A program made the translations under genes and the position numbers. From the NCBI RefSeq assembly GCF_028994805.1, contig NZ_JAJQQP010000007.1:81468-145467 (forward strand): a stretch of DNA of 64,000 nucleotides. Reading direction: 5' to 3'. The notes under the pieces were generated by a model. The model was not told where the DNA came from and did not search any database. It was given only the letters and a program-made list of their open reading frames with translations. Positions 17,007 through 25,065 of this stretch are shown here, piece after piece; the first letter of the stretch is position 1; each line of letters starts with the position of its first letter. This DNA is from Promicromonospora iranensis (GTDB lineage: Bacteria > Actinomycetota > Actinomycetes > Actinomycetales > Cellulomonadaceae).

Positions 17007-17793
17007 CGTCGGGCCCGGCGGGCCGCGGACCGTCGAGGACAGCGGCCAGGTCGGCGCCCGCGCGCAGCAGGGCCACCGTGCGCGCCGCGATCTGGTCGAG
17101 CCGCCCGCCCAGGATCCGCTCGGCCTCCGCCACACCCTCGACGACACCGTCGACCCGACGCAGGGTCGCGACGACGTCCCGCACGGCGGGGATGCCGTAC
17201 CCGCTGCCGCGCAGGGCCGCGACGATGCGCGCCTCCCGGATCGCCCCGGTCCCGTACTGGCGGGCGCGCAGGGTGGTCACACGCTCCGGGACCGCCAGCC
17301 CTTCCTGCTCCCAGAACCGGAGCGTGGACGCGCGTACACCGAGGGCGGCGGCGAGCTCGGTGACGGTCATGGTGTCGCCGGCGATGTCGGCGCCCGGCAC
17401 CCCCGCCTCGCTCTGGATGGCGCGCAGCGCTTCCCGCGCGCGAAGCACCTCGTCCCGCTCCCGCGCGAGCGTGACGTGCACGGCGCCGACCGCGGCAGCG
17501 GCGTCGGCGAGGCCGAGCGCCGGCTCGCTGGGCCGGACCTCCCCAGGCTGCGCCCCGCCGAACAGCCGGGCGAGCAGACGCCGCGCCGGCACCGGCCCGG
17601 CGGCGCTCGCGAGCCCGCGGTAGGCGGCCAGCGCCCGGACGTGCACGGCCGTGTAGGTCCGGTACCCGTTGGCCGCACGCACGGCGGGCGGGAGCACACC
17701 GAGCCGTTCCAGGTCCCGGACCTGCTGCACGGAGTACCCCGACTCGCGCGCGACGTCAGCGGTCCGGAGCGGTGGTCGGTCGTCTTGCGTCAT
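16993..17793 (-). CDS. MerR-family regulator with two HTH domains
   Basis: The product is 266 residues. The first MerR-type helix-turn-helix is at about 9-60 (LRTADVARESGYSVQQVRDLERLGVLPP, then GYRTY). A second, independent one is at about 140-210 (TVTELAAALGVRASTLRFWEQEGLAVP, RQYGTGAIREARIVAAL). A helical linker joins them. MerR proteins usually carry one HTH and dimerise; here one chain could bind both half-sites. No Cys clusters are seen, so a metal ligand is unlikely. It is divergent, with only 42 bp between start codons, from the DUF6194 gene, its likely target. I chose the ATG at 17793. Confidence 0.82.
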   Translation of the reverse strand: MTQDDRPPLRTADVARESGYSVQQVRDLERLGVLPPAVRAANGYRTYTAVHVRALAAYRGLASAAGPVPARRLLARLFGGAQPGEVRPSEPALGLADAAAAVGAVHVTLARERDEVLRAREALRAIQSEAGVPGADIAGDTMTVTELAAALGVRASTLRFWEQEGLAVPERVTTLRARQYGTGAIREARIVAALRGSGYGIPAVRDVVATLRRVDGVVEGVAEAERILGGRLDQIAARTVALLRAGADLAAVLDGPRPAGPDVSRR

Positions 17794-17808
17794 CCGGTCA
17801 ACCCCACA

Positions 17809-17831
17809 CAAGCACTTGAAGGTGATGCTTG
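17809..17831. promoter_or_regulatory. Inverted repeat between merR-like gene and its divergent neighbour
   Basis: CAAGCA at 17809-17814 is mirrored by TGCTTG at 17826-17831 with an 11-base spacer. The same stretch holds a direct repeat of CTTGAA. Within 42 bp between two divergent starts, this is the natural operator for the MerR-type protein. Confidence 0.5.
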
Positions 17832-17835
17832 AACC

Positions 17836-18324
17836 ATGAGCACCGACCTGAGTATCGACCAGATCATCGCCGCAGTGCAGGACCTCGACGGTTCGCTCGT
17901 CGTGGCGCCCGCCGTCGGTGACGCCGACTTTCCTGAGCTGGCCTGGGGCGACGCCTTCTTCTACTACGCCCCCGACGGTCAGCTGCCCCGGACCGTCCAG
18001 CCCTACGGCACCGTCGTCACCAAGAACTACCCGGACGACACCGGCTCCGACCTCGACCCGGCCGGTCGCTGGCGCGTGAACGTCCATGTCGGCCGGGCGG
18101 CGTACCGCGAGCTCACCGGCGGGGACGGCGGTGCGGAGCACGACGGCACGGGTGCGGCCGCGATCGACCCGGCCACGCCCGACGTCGTCCTCCCGCACCC
18201 CGTGTACGGGTCGGCCGGCTGGATCGCCGTCGTCAACCCGGGCCCGGCCACCGCGGGGACGGTGCTCCGCCTCCTGCGCGCGGCGCACGAGGCCGCCCGC
18301 GCCCGCTTCGAGCGCAGACGCTGA
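17836..18324 (+). CDS. DUF6194 family protein
   Basis: This 162-residue soluble protein matches the actinobacterial DUF6194 family: WGDAFFYYAPDG near residue 36-47, QPYGTVVTKNYPDD, RVNVHVGRAAYREL, and the C-terminal VLPHPVYGSAGWIAVVNPGPAT. The function is unknown. It is often found beside a MerR regulator, as here. The ribosome binding site is weak (AAGGTG about 12 bases upstream). It ends 11 bases before the convergent MOSC gene. Confidence 0.8.
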   Translation: MSTDLSIDQIIAAVQDLDGSLVVAPAVGDADFPELAWGDAFFYYAPDGQLPRTVQPYGTVVTKNYPDDTGSDLDPAGRWRVNVHVGRAAYRELTGGDGGAEHDGTGAAAIDPATPDVVLPHPVYGSAGWIAVVNPGPATAGTVLRLLRAAHEAARARFERRR

Positions 18325-18335
18325 TCCTGTGGGGT

Positions 18336-19052
18336 TCAGTCGACCGGGATGCGGCTTGCCGCCTGGGTGCTGCGGCGGAGCATGTCGGCGCTGAGCCGGA
18401 TCTCGCCGAGGGCGTGCGCGTCCAGCAGGCGCCGCGCCAGCTTCTCCAGCGCGTCGGGGGCGGCCGCTCCCTTCTCGTCCGCCGCGACCGCGATGCCCTC
18501 GCTGCCGGTGACGCCGTAGCGTGCGGCGAACCAGTCCGCGACGGTCACCCCGTGCACGGGCATCTGCACGACGTCGACGGTGTCACCCGCGCCGATCTCG
18601 CCGTTCTCGATCACGCGCAGGTAGGCACCCGTGCGGTTCGCCTGCGTGAACCGGCGCACCCAGCGCTGCTCGCCCAACCGACGGCCGAAGGTCTGACAGG
18701 GCACGCGCGGCTGCGTCACCTCGAGCAGCGCCGAGCCGATCTGCCAGCGTTCTCCGACCACCGCGCGGTTCACGTCCAGCCCGCGGACGCGCAGGTTCTC
18801 GCCGAACAGGCCCGGCGTGACCTCACGGCCCAGCTCCGCCGACCAGAAGTCGGCGTCCTCCTGCGCGTACGCGTAGACGGCCTGGTCCGGTCCGCCGTGG
18901 TTCGCACGGTCCGCCTGCACGTCCGCGTACAGGCCGAAGGGCCGGACCTTGACCCGGCCGTCGACCGGGCGCTTGTCGATGGCGGTGACTCCCACCGTGC
19001 CGGCGTCGGGGTGCAGGACGTGGACGCGGCAGACCGCGAGGAGCTCAGCCAT
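18336..19052 (-). CDS. MOSC domain protein (YiiM-like)
   Basis: This 238-residue protein carries the MOSC fold with the conserved Cys in TQPRVPCQTFGRR. Other YiiM-like blocks are GLYADVQADRANHGGPDQAVYAYAQED, LFGENLRVRGLDV and RTGAYLRVIENGEIGAGD. MOSC domains bind sulfur or molybdenum cofactor; YiiM-type proteins reduce N-hydroxylated compounds with a partner. The ATG at 19052 has GGGGAG nine bases upstream. It is probably monocistronic, preceded by the terminator-like palindrome of the next gene. Confidence 0.85.
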   Translation of the reverse strand: MAELLAVCRVHVLHPDAGTVGVTAIDKRPVDGRVKVRPFGLYADVQADRANHGGPDQAVYAYAQEDADFWSAELGREVTPGLFGENLRVRGLDVNRAVVGERWQIGSALLEVTQPRVPCQTFGRRLGEQRWVRRFTQANRTGAYLRVIENGEIGAGDTVDVVQMPVHGVTVADWFAARYGVTGSEGIAVAADEKGAAAPDALEKLARRLLDAHALGEIRLSADMLRRSTQAASRIPVD

Positions 19053-19085
19053 GCGCACATGCTCCCCTGCCTGCGGCGGCCCTGG

Positions 19086-19135
19086 CACGTGTCGGGCCCA
19101 CAGTTCACCCGGGTGACCTGCGGACCCGACACGTG
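19086..19135 (-). terminator. Nested palindrome behind the metallophosphoesterase gene
   Basis: Arms CACGTGTCGGG (19086-19096) and CCCGACACGTG (19125-19135) are perfect. A second imperfect palindrome, GTTCACCC/GGGTGACC, lies in the loop. It starts six bases after the metallophosphoesterase stop codon (reading leftward) and precedes the MOSC gene, so a terminator is most likely. An operator for the MOSC gene is an alternative. Confidence 0.6.
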
Positions 19136-19140
19136 TGCCG

Positions 19141-20373
19141 TCACCTGCGCTTCGGCAGCGGCAGCGGCTCCATCCACTGGTCGTTGGCCGTGAGGTCGAT
19201 GCCGTACTCGGCGGCGAACCGCATGCGGGTGCCGGCCAGCACGCCGTCGACCGACTCGTCGAGGTCGTAGACCCGCGCGCCGCGCAGTCGGTTGCGCTCG
19301 TCACCCGACAGGCCGTACGTACCGAAGCCCGTGTTGCCCGCGTAGCCGAGCAGCACGCCGTAGTAGTTGCCGGAGTAGGTGTTCACGTGGTCGTGGCCGC
19401 AGAACACGCCGCGCACGTCACCCCGGTGCTGGATCGCCGAGAACATGCCCGAGTTGAACGGCCCCGGGCACTCGTCCTCGTTCCGCTCGCCCTCGATGGC
19501 GTGGCGGGCCTTGGCGCGCTCCTGGTCGGCGTCGGTCCGCCCGTCCACCGACCCGAACCACATGAACCGGTACTCCCACAGCGGGATGTGGATGAACATG
19601 AGGGACGGGACGACGTGCCCGACCTTGCGCTCGAGCTGCACCGACGTGTCGTAGTACCACTTGACCTGGTCCATCCGCAGCCAGTCCCACGTCGGGTAGC
19701 CCTCGAAGTCCTGGCCGGCCAGAGTCTCCGGGGCGTACCGGCCGGAGTCGAGCAGCCAGAGGTTGAAGGCCGGCCGGCCGTTGCGGCCCTGGATCAGCAG
19801 GTTCGAGTTGCCCTGACCGGTGACGCCGCGCGCCGTCGGACCGTTCACGTTGTAGCGGTACGACCGGTAGAAGGCGAGCATGTCGGCCTCGTCGAGCCCG
19901 CTGTTCGGCGTCGAGTCCTCGTCGTGGTTGCCGAAGGTGATGGCCCACGGCACCGACCGCTCCTCCATCGGCTGCACCACGTTGTTCATCGCCTGGTGCA
20001 TCTCGAGCGGGGTGTCGCAGCCGCCGGTGATGTTGTCACCGTTGAGGATCACCAGGTCGGGCCGCTCGTCGTCGAGCACCGCGCGCATCAGCTCCAGGGT
20101 GCGACGGTCCACCTTCTCGTCGTCCTGGGTGTCGTTGAACTGGACGATCTTGAACCTGCCGTCGCGGCCGAACCGGAGCCCGCGCTGCGGGTGCCGGGTG
20201 AGCTCCGTGGCGGCCGCGGGCGCCGCCGCCGCGACGGTCGCGGCGCCGGCCGCACCGAGGCCGCTCAGGGACAGGAACGTCCGACGGTCGACGGCGGACG
20301 TCCCGCTGCCCGGCGTCCCGCTCTCGGCCGGGTTGATCTCGCTCGGCATGTCGCCGGCTGTCTTCTCACTCAT
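19141..20373 (-). CDS. Tat-exported metallophosphoesterase
   Basis: This 410-residue protein carries a Tat signal (DRRTFLSLSGLGAAGAA at about residues 29-45), so it is exported folded. The calcineurin-like metal-binding motifs occur in order: FNDTQ, NGDN, GNHDE, FIHIP and GHDHVN. The pattern resembles the DCR2/PAP28-like group. It should hydrolyse phosphate esters outside the membrane with a dinuclear metal centre; the substrate is unknown. It is divergent from the histidine kinase gene, and a palindrome follows the stop. Confidence 0.87.
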   Translation of the reverse strand: MSEKTAGDMPSEINPAESGTPGSGTSAVDRRTFLSLSGLGAAGAATVAAAAPAAATELTRHPQRGLRFGRDGRFKIVQFNDTQDDEKVDRRTLELMRAVLDDERPDLVILNGDNITGGCDTPLEMHQAMNNVVQPMEERSVPWAITFGNHDEDSTPNSGLDEADMLAFYRSYRYNVNGPTARGVTGQGNSNLLIQGRNGRPAFNLWLLDSGRYAPETLAGQDFEGYPTWDWLRMDQVKWYYDTSVQLERKVGHVVPSLMFIHIPLWEYRFMWFGSVDGRTDADQERAKARHAIEGERNEDECPGPFNSGMFSAIQHRGDVRGVFCGHDHVNTYSGNYYGVLLGYAGNTGFGTYGLSGDERNRLRGARVYDLDESVDGVLAGTRMRFAAEYGIDLTANDQWMEPLPLPKRR

Positions 20374-20461
20374 GCCGACGACGATCGAAGGCCCGGCTGG
20401 CGGCAGCCCGACCGGCGGGTGGACCCCCGGTGACGGTCTGCTGAATTAGTGTCGGGGAGTC

Positions 20462-21679
20462 ATGGTGAACATCGCGTCGCGGGTGCGGAGCCTCGGAGCG
20501 CTGACCACGGTCGTACTCGTGGTCACGCTCGCGATCGCGTCGTCGTCGGCACATTCGCTCCTGGTCGAGAGGTCGCCTGCGGCGGCCGTGGTCGACCTGC
20601 TGATCGCCGCTTCCGTCCTGGCGAGCCTTCGGCTTCGCACGACCGCGTTGCTGCTGGGCGTTGCGGCATTCGCCGCGCAGCTTCTCCTGACGACCGACTT
20701 CACCGTGACGATGGTGGGGCTGTGCGTCGTCTACCTCTCCGTCGGGCGGAGCGGCAGCAGCGCGCAGCGCGCCCTCGGTGCGGTGTCCGTGGTCCTGATC
20801 GTGTGGTTGGCGCTGCTCACGGTCTACTTCGAGGGCGCGGGACCCATGGGTGACGCCATCGAGCCGGTGGGGTTGCCGCCATGGCTCCTGGTGACCCTGG
20901 GGATCCTTCTCGGGGCCGGCATGTACCTCGTCCCGATGCTGCTGGGAACGTTGTGGCAGGCGCGGCGTGCGGTGGGACAGAGCACGCGGGAGCGCCATCA
21001 GGCCGAGGCCGACCGGGACCTGCTGCGGTTCCAGGCAGCCGTCCAGGGCGAGCGCGCTCGCCTGGCGCGCGACGTGCACGACACCGTGGGCCACGCGTTG
21101 ACGATCGTGATCGCCCAGTCCCGTGTCATCCAGCGGATCGTCGACCGCGACCCGCACCGTGCCACGAGCGCCGCCGCGACGATCACCGCGGTCGCGAGCG
21201 AGGCGCTGGAGGAGATCCGCGGTGTCCTGGCCGGCCAGAGCGCCGAGGAGTGGTTGTCCCGCCAGGACATGCTGGACCTGATCAGCTCGGCCGGGCTGGG
21301 CGATCGCATCGATGCCCAGCTCGACGTCGGGCTCCCCCCGCTGCCACCCCCTGAGGGAAGGACCGCGCACCGGGTGATCCAGGAGCTGCTCACCAACGCA
21401 CTGCGACACGGCGAGGAGGGCGCGCCGATCCTCGTCCGCGGAACCGTCGAGAGGGATCACGTGGTCATCCTCGTCACCAACGTGCTACCCACGGCGCCTC
21501 GTGACGGTGTGACCACCGGTGGCTCCGGACTGCCCGGTCTGCGAGAACGGCTCGCCGCGGTCGGTGGGCGCCTCAGGGCCGGACCCACCGCCGGACGGTG
21601 GCACAGCGAGGCGCGCATCCCACGGAACCGGTCTGCTTCGGGCGCCGAGGGTCCTCGCCCGCGTGAGGACGACGCATGA
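20462..21679 (+). CDS. Sensor histidine kinase, NarL-partner (HisKA_3) type
   Basis: The product is 405 residues. About five transmembrane helices fill residues 10-165, with little extracytoplasmic loop, as in intramembrane-sensing kinases. The dimerisation/phosphoacceptor motif ERARLARDVHDTVGHALT places the phosphorylated His at 206. The ATP-binding N box is ELLTNALRHGEEG and a G box is GSGLPGLRERL. The stop overlaps the response-regulator start by four bases. Together with the ABC genes this resembles regulated efflux modules responding to membrane-active compounds. The first ATG sits very near GGGGAG, so the GTG at 20465 may be the true start. Confidence 0.9.
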   Translation: MVNIASRVRSLGALTTVVLVVTLAIASSSAHSLLVERSPAAAVVDLLIAASVLASLRLRTTALLLGVAAFAAQLLLTTDFTVTMVGLCVVYLSVGRSGSSAQRALGAVSVVLIVWLALLTVYFEGAGPMGDAIEPVGLPPWLLVTLGILLGAGMYLVPMLLGTLWQARRAVGQSTRERHQAEADRDLLRFQAAVQGERARLARDVHDTVGHALTIVIAQSRVIQRIVDRDPHRATSAAATITAVASEALEEIRGVLAGQSAEEWLSRQDMLDLISSAGLGDRIDAQLDVGLPPLPPPEGRTAHRVIQELLTNALRHGEEGAPILVRGTVERDHVVILVTNVLPTAPRDGVTTGGSGLPGLRERLAAVGGRLRAGPTAGRWHSEARIPRNRSASGAEGPRPREDDA

Positions 21680-22338
21680 TCCGGGTGCTGCTGGTGGACG
21701 ACCAGGCGCTGTTCCGGGTGGCGATCGGCACGTTGATCGACCTGGAGGACGACATCGAGGTCGTCGGGCAGGCGGCTGACGGTCTGCAGGCACTGCGGCT
21801 GGTCGACGAGACGGAGCCCGACGTCGTCGTCATGGACGTACGCATGCCGCGGATGGACGGCGTCGAGACGACACGGCGCCTCCTTGCGGCCGGGGCCGCG
21901 CGCCGCACCACGCCGCGAGTCATCATCCTGACGACGTTCACCTTCGACCAGCAGGCGCTCCGAGCGGTGCGCCTCGGTGCGAGCGGCTTCCTGCTGAAGG
22001 ACGTCGACCCGGATCTGCTCGTCGCGGCCATCCGGACCGCTCACCGCGGTGGCAGCCTCATCGCGCCGGGGCAGCTGGAGGACATCTTCGAGCAGGGCGG
22101 CCGGGAGCCCGCAGAGCTGCCGCCGGAGTTCTCCCGACTGACCGATCGTGAGCGAGCGGTGCTCGCGCACATCACCCGTGGGCTGAGCAACGCGGAGATC
22201 GCGGAACGCGAGTTCGTCTCCGAGTCCACGGTGAAGGGCCACGTCAGCTCGGTCCTGACCAAGCTCGGTCTGCGTGACCGCACGCAGATCGTCGTCTTCG
22301 CGTACGACCACGGTGTGATGGCGCCGCGCGAGGAGTAG
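21676..22338 (+). CDS. Response regulator, NarL/LuxR family
   Basis: This 220-residue protein has a receiver domain (acidic pocket DD8-9, phosphoacceptor Asp54 in VVVMDVRMPRMDG, Thr in LTTFTF, Lys in LLKDV). A LuxR-type helix-turn-helix covers about 150-212 (LTDRERAVLAHITRGLSNAEIA, ESTVKGHVSSVLTKLGLRDR). It is coupled to the kinase by an ATGA overlap. The palindrome directly behind its stop codon and ahead of the ABC genes is the candidate binding site. Confidence 0.92.
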   Translation: MIRVLLVDDQALFRVAIGTLIDLEDDIEVVGQAADGLQALRLVDETEPDVVVMDVRMPRMDGVETTRRLLAAGAARRTTPRVIILTTFTFDQQALRAVRLGASGFLLKDVDPDLLVAAIRTAHRGGSLIAPGQLEDIFEQGGREPAELPPEFSRLTDRERAVLAHITRGLSNAEIAEREFVSESTVKGHVSSVLTKLGLRDRTQIVVFAYDHGVMAPREE

Positions 22339-22339
22339 C

Positions 22340-22367
22340 CGCAAGTACCGGTCGGACGGTACTTGCG
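22340..22367. promoter_or_regulatory. Perfect 10-bp inverted repeat upstream of ABC exporter operon
   Basis: CGCAAGTACC (22340-22349) and GGTACTTGCG (22358-22367) are separated by 8 bases. It lies between the response regulator and the ABC genes. The size and spacing suit a NarL-family dimer, so it may be the regulator's own site; a short terminator is the alternative. A possible -10 element (TAGTGT) follows near 22396-22401. Confidence 0.5.
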
Positions 22368-22408
22368 ACCGGGGCGGTGCCCGGTGCCGCGTCCATAGTG
22401 TCGAGGTC

Positions 22409-23152
22409 ATGAACATGACCTCCTTACCCCGGGCGGTGCTCGAGGCACGGCACGTGCATCGCACCTACGGGACCGGGCCCGCGGCGCTGACCGACGTCAG
22501 CGCCGAGTTCCGGGCCGGCAGCCTCACCGCGGTGATGGGCCCGAGCGGATCCGGGAAGTCCACCCTGCTGCACCTGCTGTCGGGGCTCGACGACGCAGAC
22601 CACGGAGAGATCCGCCTGGGCGAGACCGCGCTCGGCGACCTCGACGAGGACGCCCGCGCCGAGCTGCGTCACCAGCGGATGGGATTCGTGTTCCAGGGCT
22701 TCAACCTCCTGCCCGGACTGACCGGGCTGGAGAACATCAGGCTTCCGCTCCGTCTCGGCCGGCGGCCGGCCACCGCCGATCCGCAGTGGGAGACGTACCT
22801 GATCGATCTCCTGGACATCGCCGATGCGCTGGACCGTTCTCCGACGCAGCTCTCGGGCGGCCAGCAGCAGCGGATCGCCATCGCCCGTGCCCTGCTCCAC
22901 CGGCCGGACGTGGTCTTCGCCGACGAGCCGACCGGAAGCCTGGACGTCGCCACGGGCCGGAACGTGCTCGGGCTGTTCTCGTCCCTGGTGCGCGAGCACG
23001 GCATCTGCATGGTGATGGTCACCCACGACCCCGTCGCGGCGAGCATGTGCGACCGGGTCCTGGTCCTGCGCGACGGCACGATCGAGCACGACCTCGCCAC
23101 GACGGCACCGGAAGATCTCGCGCGGCTTCTCATCGGGCACGTGAACGCATGA
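22409..23152 (+). CDS. ABC transporter ATPase, MacB/LolD family
   Basis: This 247-residue ATPase has Walker A GPSGSGKST, Q-loop FQGFNLLPGLTGLENI, signature [15 protein letters not shown], Walker B VVFADEPTGSLD and H-loop VMVTHD, all typical of MacB/LolD/FtsE-type proteins that work with FtsX-like permeases. It probably drives export or resistance to membrane-active compounds rather than import. The start is either the ATG at 22409 or the one at 22415, which is better spaced from GAGG. Its stop overlaps the permease start (ATGA). Confidence 0.9.
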   Translation: MNMTSLPRAVLEARHVHRTYGTGPAALTDVSAEFRAGSLTAVMGPSGSGKSTLLHLLSGLDDADHGEIRLGETALGDLDEDARAELRHQRMGFVFQGFNLLPGLTGLENIRLPLRLGRRPATADPQWETYLIDLLDIADALDRSPTQLSGGQQQRIAIARALLHRPDVVFADEPTGSLDVATGRNVLGLFSSLVREHGICMVMVTHDPVAASMCDRVLVLRDGTIEHDLATTAPEDLARLLIGHVNA

Positions 23153-24516
23153 GCGCACGGCAGGGCGGTCAGCGCGCCACGGGTGCTGCGATGCTGATCT
23201 CGGTCACGGGAACCACGATGACGACCGTCGTCCCGGGTATCCAGGCGGACGTCGCCCAGAAGGTCGCCGAGACCCTCTTCGGCGGCATCCCTCTGGTGCA
23301 GCTGATCCTCCAGCTGCTGGCCTGGGCGTTCCTCGCCATCGCGGTCGCCACGGCGACGTCGACCGCGACGAACTCGTTCCGCATCGTGCTCGACGCGCGT
23401 CTCGAGGAGATCGCGCTGCGGCGCGTGCTCGGCTCGTCCGCGACCCGAGAACGCCGCCGGCTGACACGGTTGAGCAGCCGCATCGGCATCATCGGCGCTC
23501 TGCTCGGGATGACCCTCGGCACGCTGATCCTGCTCGCCGTCGCCCCGGGAGCGGTCACCGAGCCCTTCACGGTCCTGTCGATCGTGGTGGGCGCGACGGC
23601 GATGGCGCTGGCCACGGTGACCGCGGCAGGCCGAGCCGCACGAGAGGTACTGAGCACGACGGCCATCACGGGCCTCCGCCTGACCCGGGTCGACGAAGCC
23701 GAGCGGGCACCGCACACACGGCACGAGGCGGGACGAGCCCTGTTCGCCGGCGGACTGGTCGTCGTCCTGGGCAGCGTTGTCGCCAGCTTGTTCAGCCCGT
23801 TCGCGATCCTGGTCGGAGCGCTCGGTGGCGTCGCGATGATGTTCGGCGCTCTCTCCGTCATGGATGTCCTGCTGCCCGCGGTGCTGAAGCTCATCGCCCG
23901 CCGCGGCGTCGTGCACGGAGCCGCGGGTGTGGCGATCCAGTCCCTGAGAACGCGCTCGGCCGGCGCGGCACGCGGGGCGACCGGCGTCTTCACCAGTACG
24001 GCAGCGGTCACCACGTTCATCGTCGCTCTCGCGACGCTCACGGGGGCGCTCGAGGACTCCTACGCGGGCACGTCCCACGAGGACGCGGCGGTCGGTGTGC
24101 TGCACGAGGTCACGGCGCAGTTCGGGCTCGCGACATCGCTGCTCGTGGTGCTCTGCGGCATCGGGCTCTACACCTCCATCACGCACTCGGTACGGCAACG
24201 CACGAGAGAGATCGCGACCATCCGCGTGCTCGGCCAGCGCCCCGACGACACCCGCAGGATGCTGCTGGTGGAGGCCGGTGTCCTCACGGCCGGCGCCGCG
24301 ATCCCGGGCCTCGCGCTGGGAACGTTCACCGGCTGGGCCGGTGCGCAGGACGTCCTGGGCACCGTGCGGGAGCTCGGGCTGCTCGTTCCCGTGCTGCCGT
24401 GGCCCTACCTCCTTGCGTGTGCCGTGGGCGCAAGCCTGCTCGTCCTCGTGTCGATGCGGTCCGCCGCGCACCACGTCATCGAGCCCCCTCCCGTACGCGC
24501 CCTCGCCACAGCCTGA
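23149..24516 (+). CDS. FtsX-like ABC permease
   Basis: This 455-residue membrane protein has about eight helices arranged as two FtsX-type halves. The motif LEEIALRRVLGSSATRERRR in the first half is matched by RQRTREIATIRVLGQRPDDTRRMLLVEAG in the second, as in duplicated exporter permeases. The large extracytoplasmic domain of MacB is absent. It forms the membrane part of the exporter with the preceding ATPase, to which it is coupled by an ATGA overlap. Substrate unknown; the two-component system upstream probably controls it. Confidence 0.88.
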   Translation: MSARQGGQRATGAAMLISVTGTTMTTVVPGIQADVAQKVAETLFGGIPLVQLILQLLAWAFLAIAVATATSTATNSFRIVLDARLEEIALRRVLGSSATRERRRLTRLSSRIGIIGALLGMTLGTLILLAVAPGAVTEPFTVLSIVVGATAMALATVTAAGRAAREVLSTTAITGLRLTRVDEAERAPHTRHEAGRALFAGGLVVVLGSVVASLFSPFAILVGALGGVAMMFGALSVMDVLLPAVLKLIARRGVVHGAAGVAIQSLRTRSAGAARGATGVFTSTAAVTTFIVALATLTGALEDSYAGTSHEDAAVGVLHEVTAQFGLATSLLVVLCGIGLYTSITHSVRQRTREIATIRVLGQRPDDTRRMLLVEAGVLTAGAAIPGLALGTFTGWAGAQDVLGTVRELGLLVPVLPWPYLLACAVGASLLVLVSMRSAAHHVIEPPPVRALATA

Positions 24517-24552
24517 CCTCCCCTCGATGATCAACCAGACAAGGAATCCTCT

Positions 24553-25020
24553 ATGTCCACGTCCCAGCCCTCTGCCGTCCGGCGTCGTACCCGCACCTGG
24601 GTCGTCTTCTCCGTCATCGTGGCGATCGGCCTCCTGATGGCAGCCGCTCCACCGGTCATCGAGAGGATCGCGGGACGCAGCATCGGTGCTCTCATGAACG
24701 AGTCACAGGGCAACAGCACGTTCAGCCGCTACGACAGCGCCGCCGAGCTCCCCGAGGACGTCGCACCGTCGTGGCTACCTCGCGAGGCACGCGACATCCG
24801 GGTCGTGGGAGCCGGGCCGAGCTCCGGAGTACGGGGAGTGCGCATCGACGCCGCCGTCACCTCGACGTCGATACCGTCCACGTGCGTTCCCGCCACGAGC
24901 CGGACCATCCCCTGGGACGGCGGCGGGAGCTGGCCCGACCTCGGCTCTGCGACGACCTACACGTGCGACCCGTCCTGGACTCTGGCCGTCACCGGGGACC
25001 GCTGGTACCTCTGGAGCTGA
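24553..25020 (+). CDS. Membrane-anchored extracellular protein of exporter operon
   Basis: I do not recognise this 155-residue protein. Residues 1-14 are basic, and 15-34 form a transmembrane helix (TWVVFSVIVAIGLLMAAA). The remaining 120 residues would be outside the membrane, with two cysteines (111 and 138) that could form a disulfide bond. The ATG has AAGGAA seven bases upstream. It follows the permease gene by 36 bp and so belongs to the two-component/exporter operon. It could be an accessory subunit or a sensor of the exported compound. Confidence 0.7.
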   Translation: MSTSQPSAVRRRTRTWVVFSVIVAIGLLMAAAPPVIERIAGRSIGALMNESQGNSTFSRYDSAAELPEDVAPSWLPREARDIRVVGAGPSSGVRGVRIDAAVTSTSIPSTCVPATSRTIPWDGGGSWPDLGSATTYTCDPSWTLAVTGDRWYLWS

Positions 25021-25065
25021 ACGGCGCTCGGGCCGGGACGTGAGCTCCCGTCAGCCGCGCCGTTC
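25019..25065. terminator. Hairpin overlapping two convergent stop codons
   Basis: GAACGGCGC (25019-25027) pairs with GCGCCGTTC (25057-25065). The 29-base loop contains a smaller GGGA/TCCC stem. It overlaps the stop of the membrane-protein gene and the end of the convergent permease gene and may terminate both. Confidence 0.5.

Noticed and set aside
19102-19117. GTTCACCCGGG as a Pho box for the MOSC gene
   Set aside because: It is a single unit inside a palindrome behind a stop codon, without a second direct repeat or a suitably placed -10 element.
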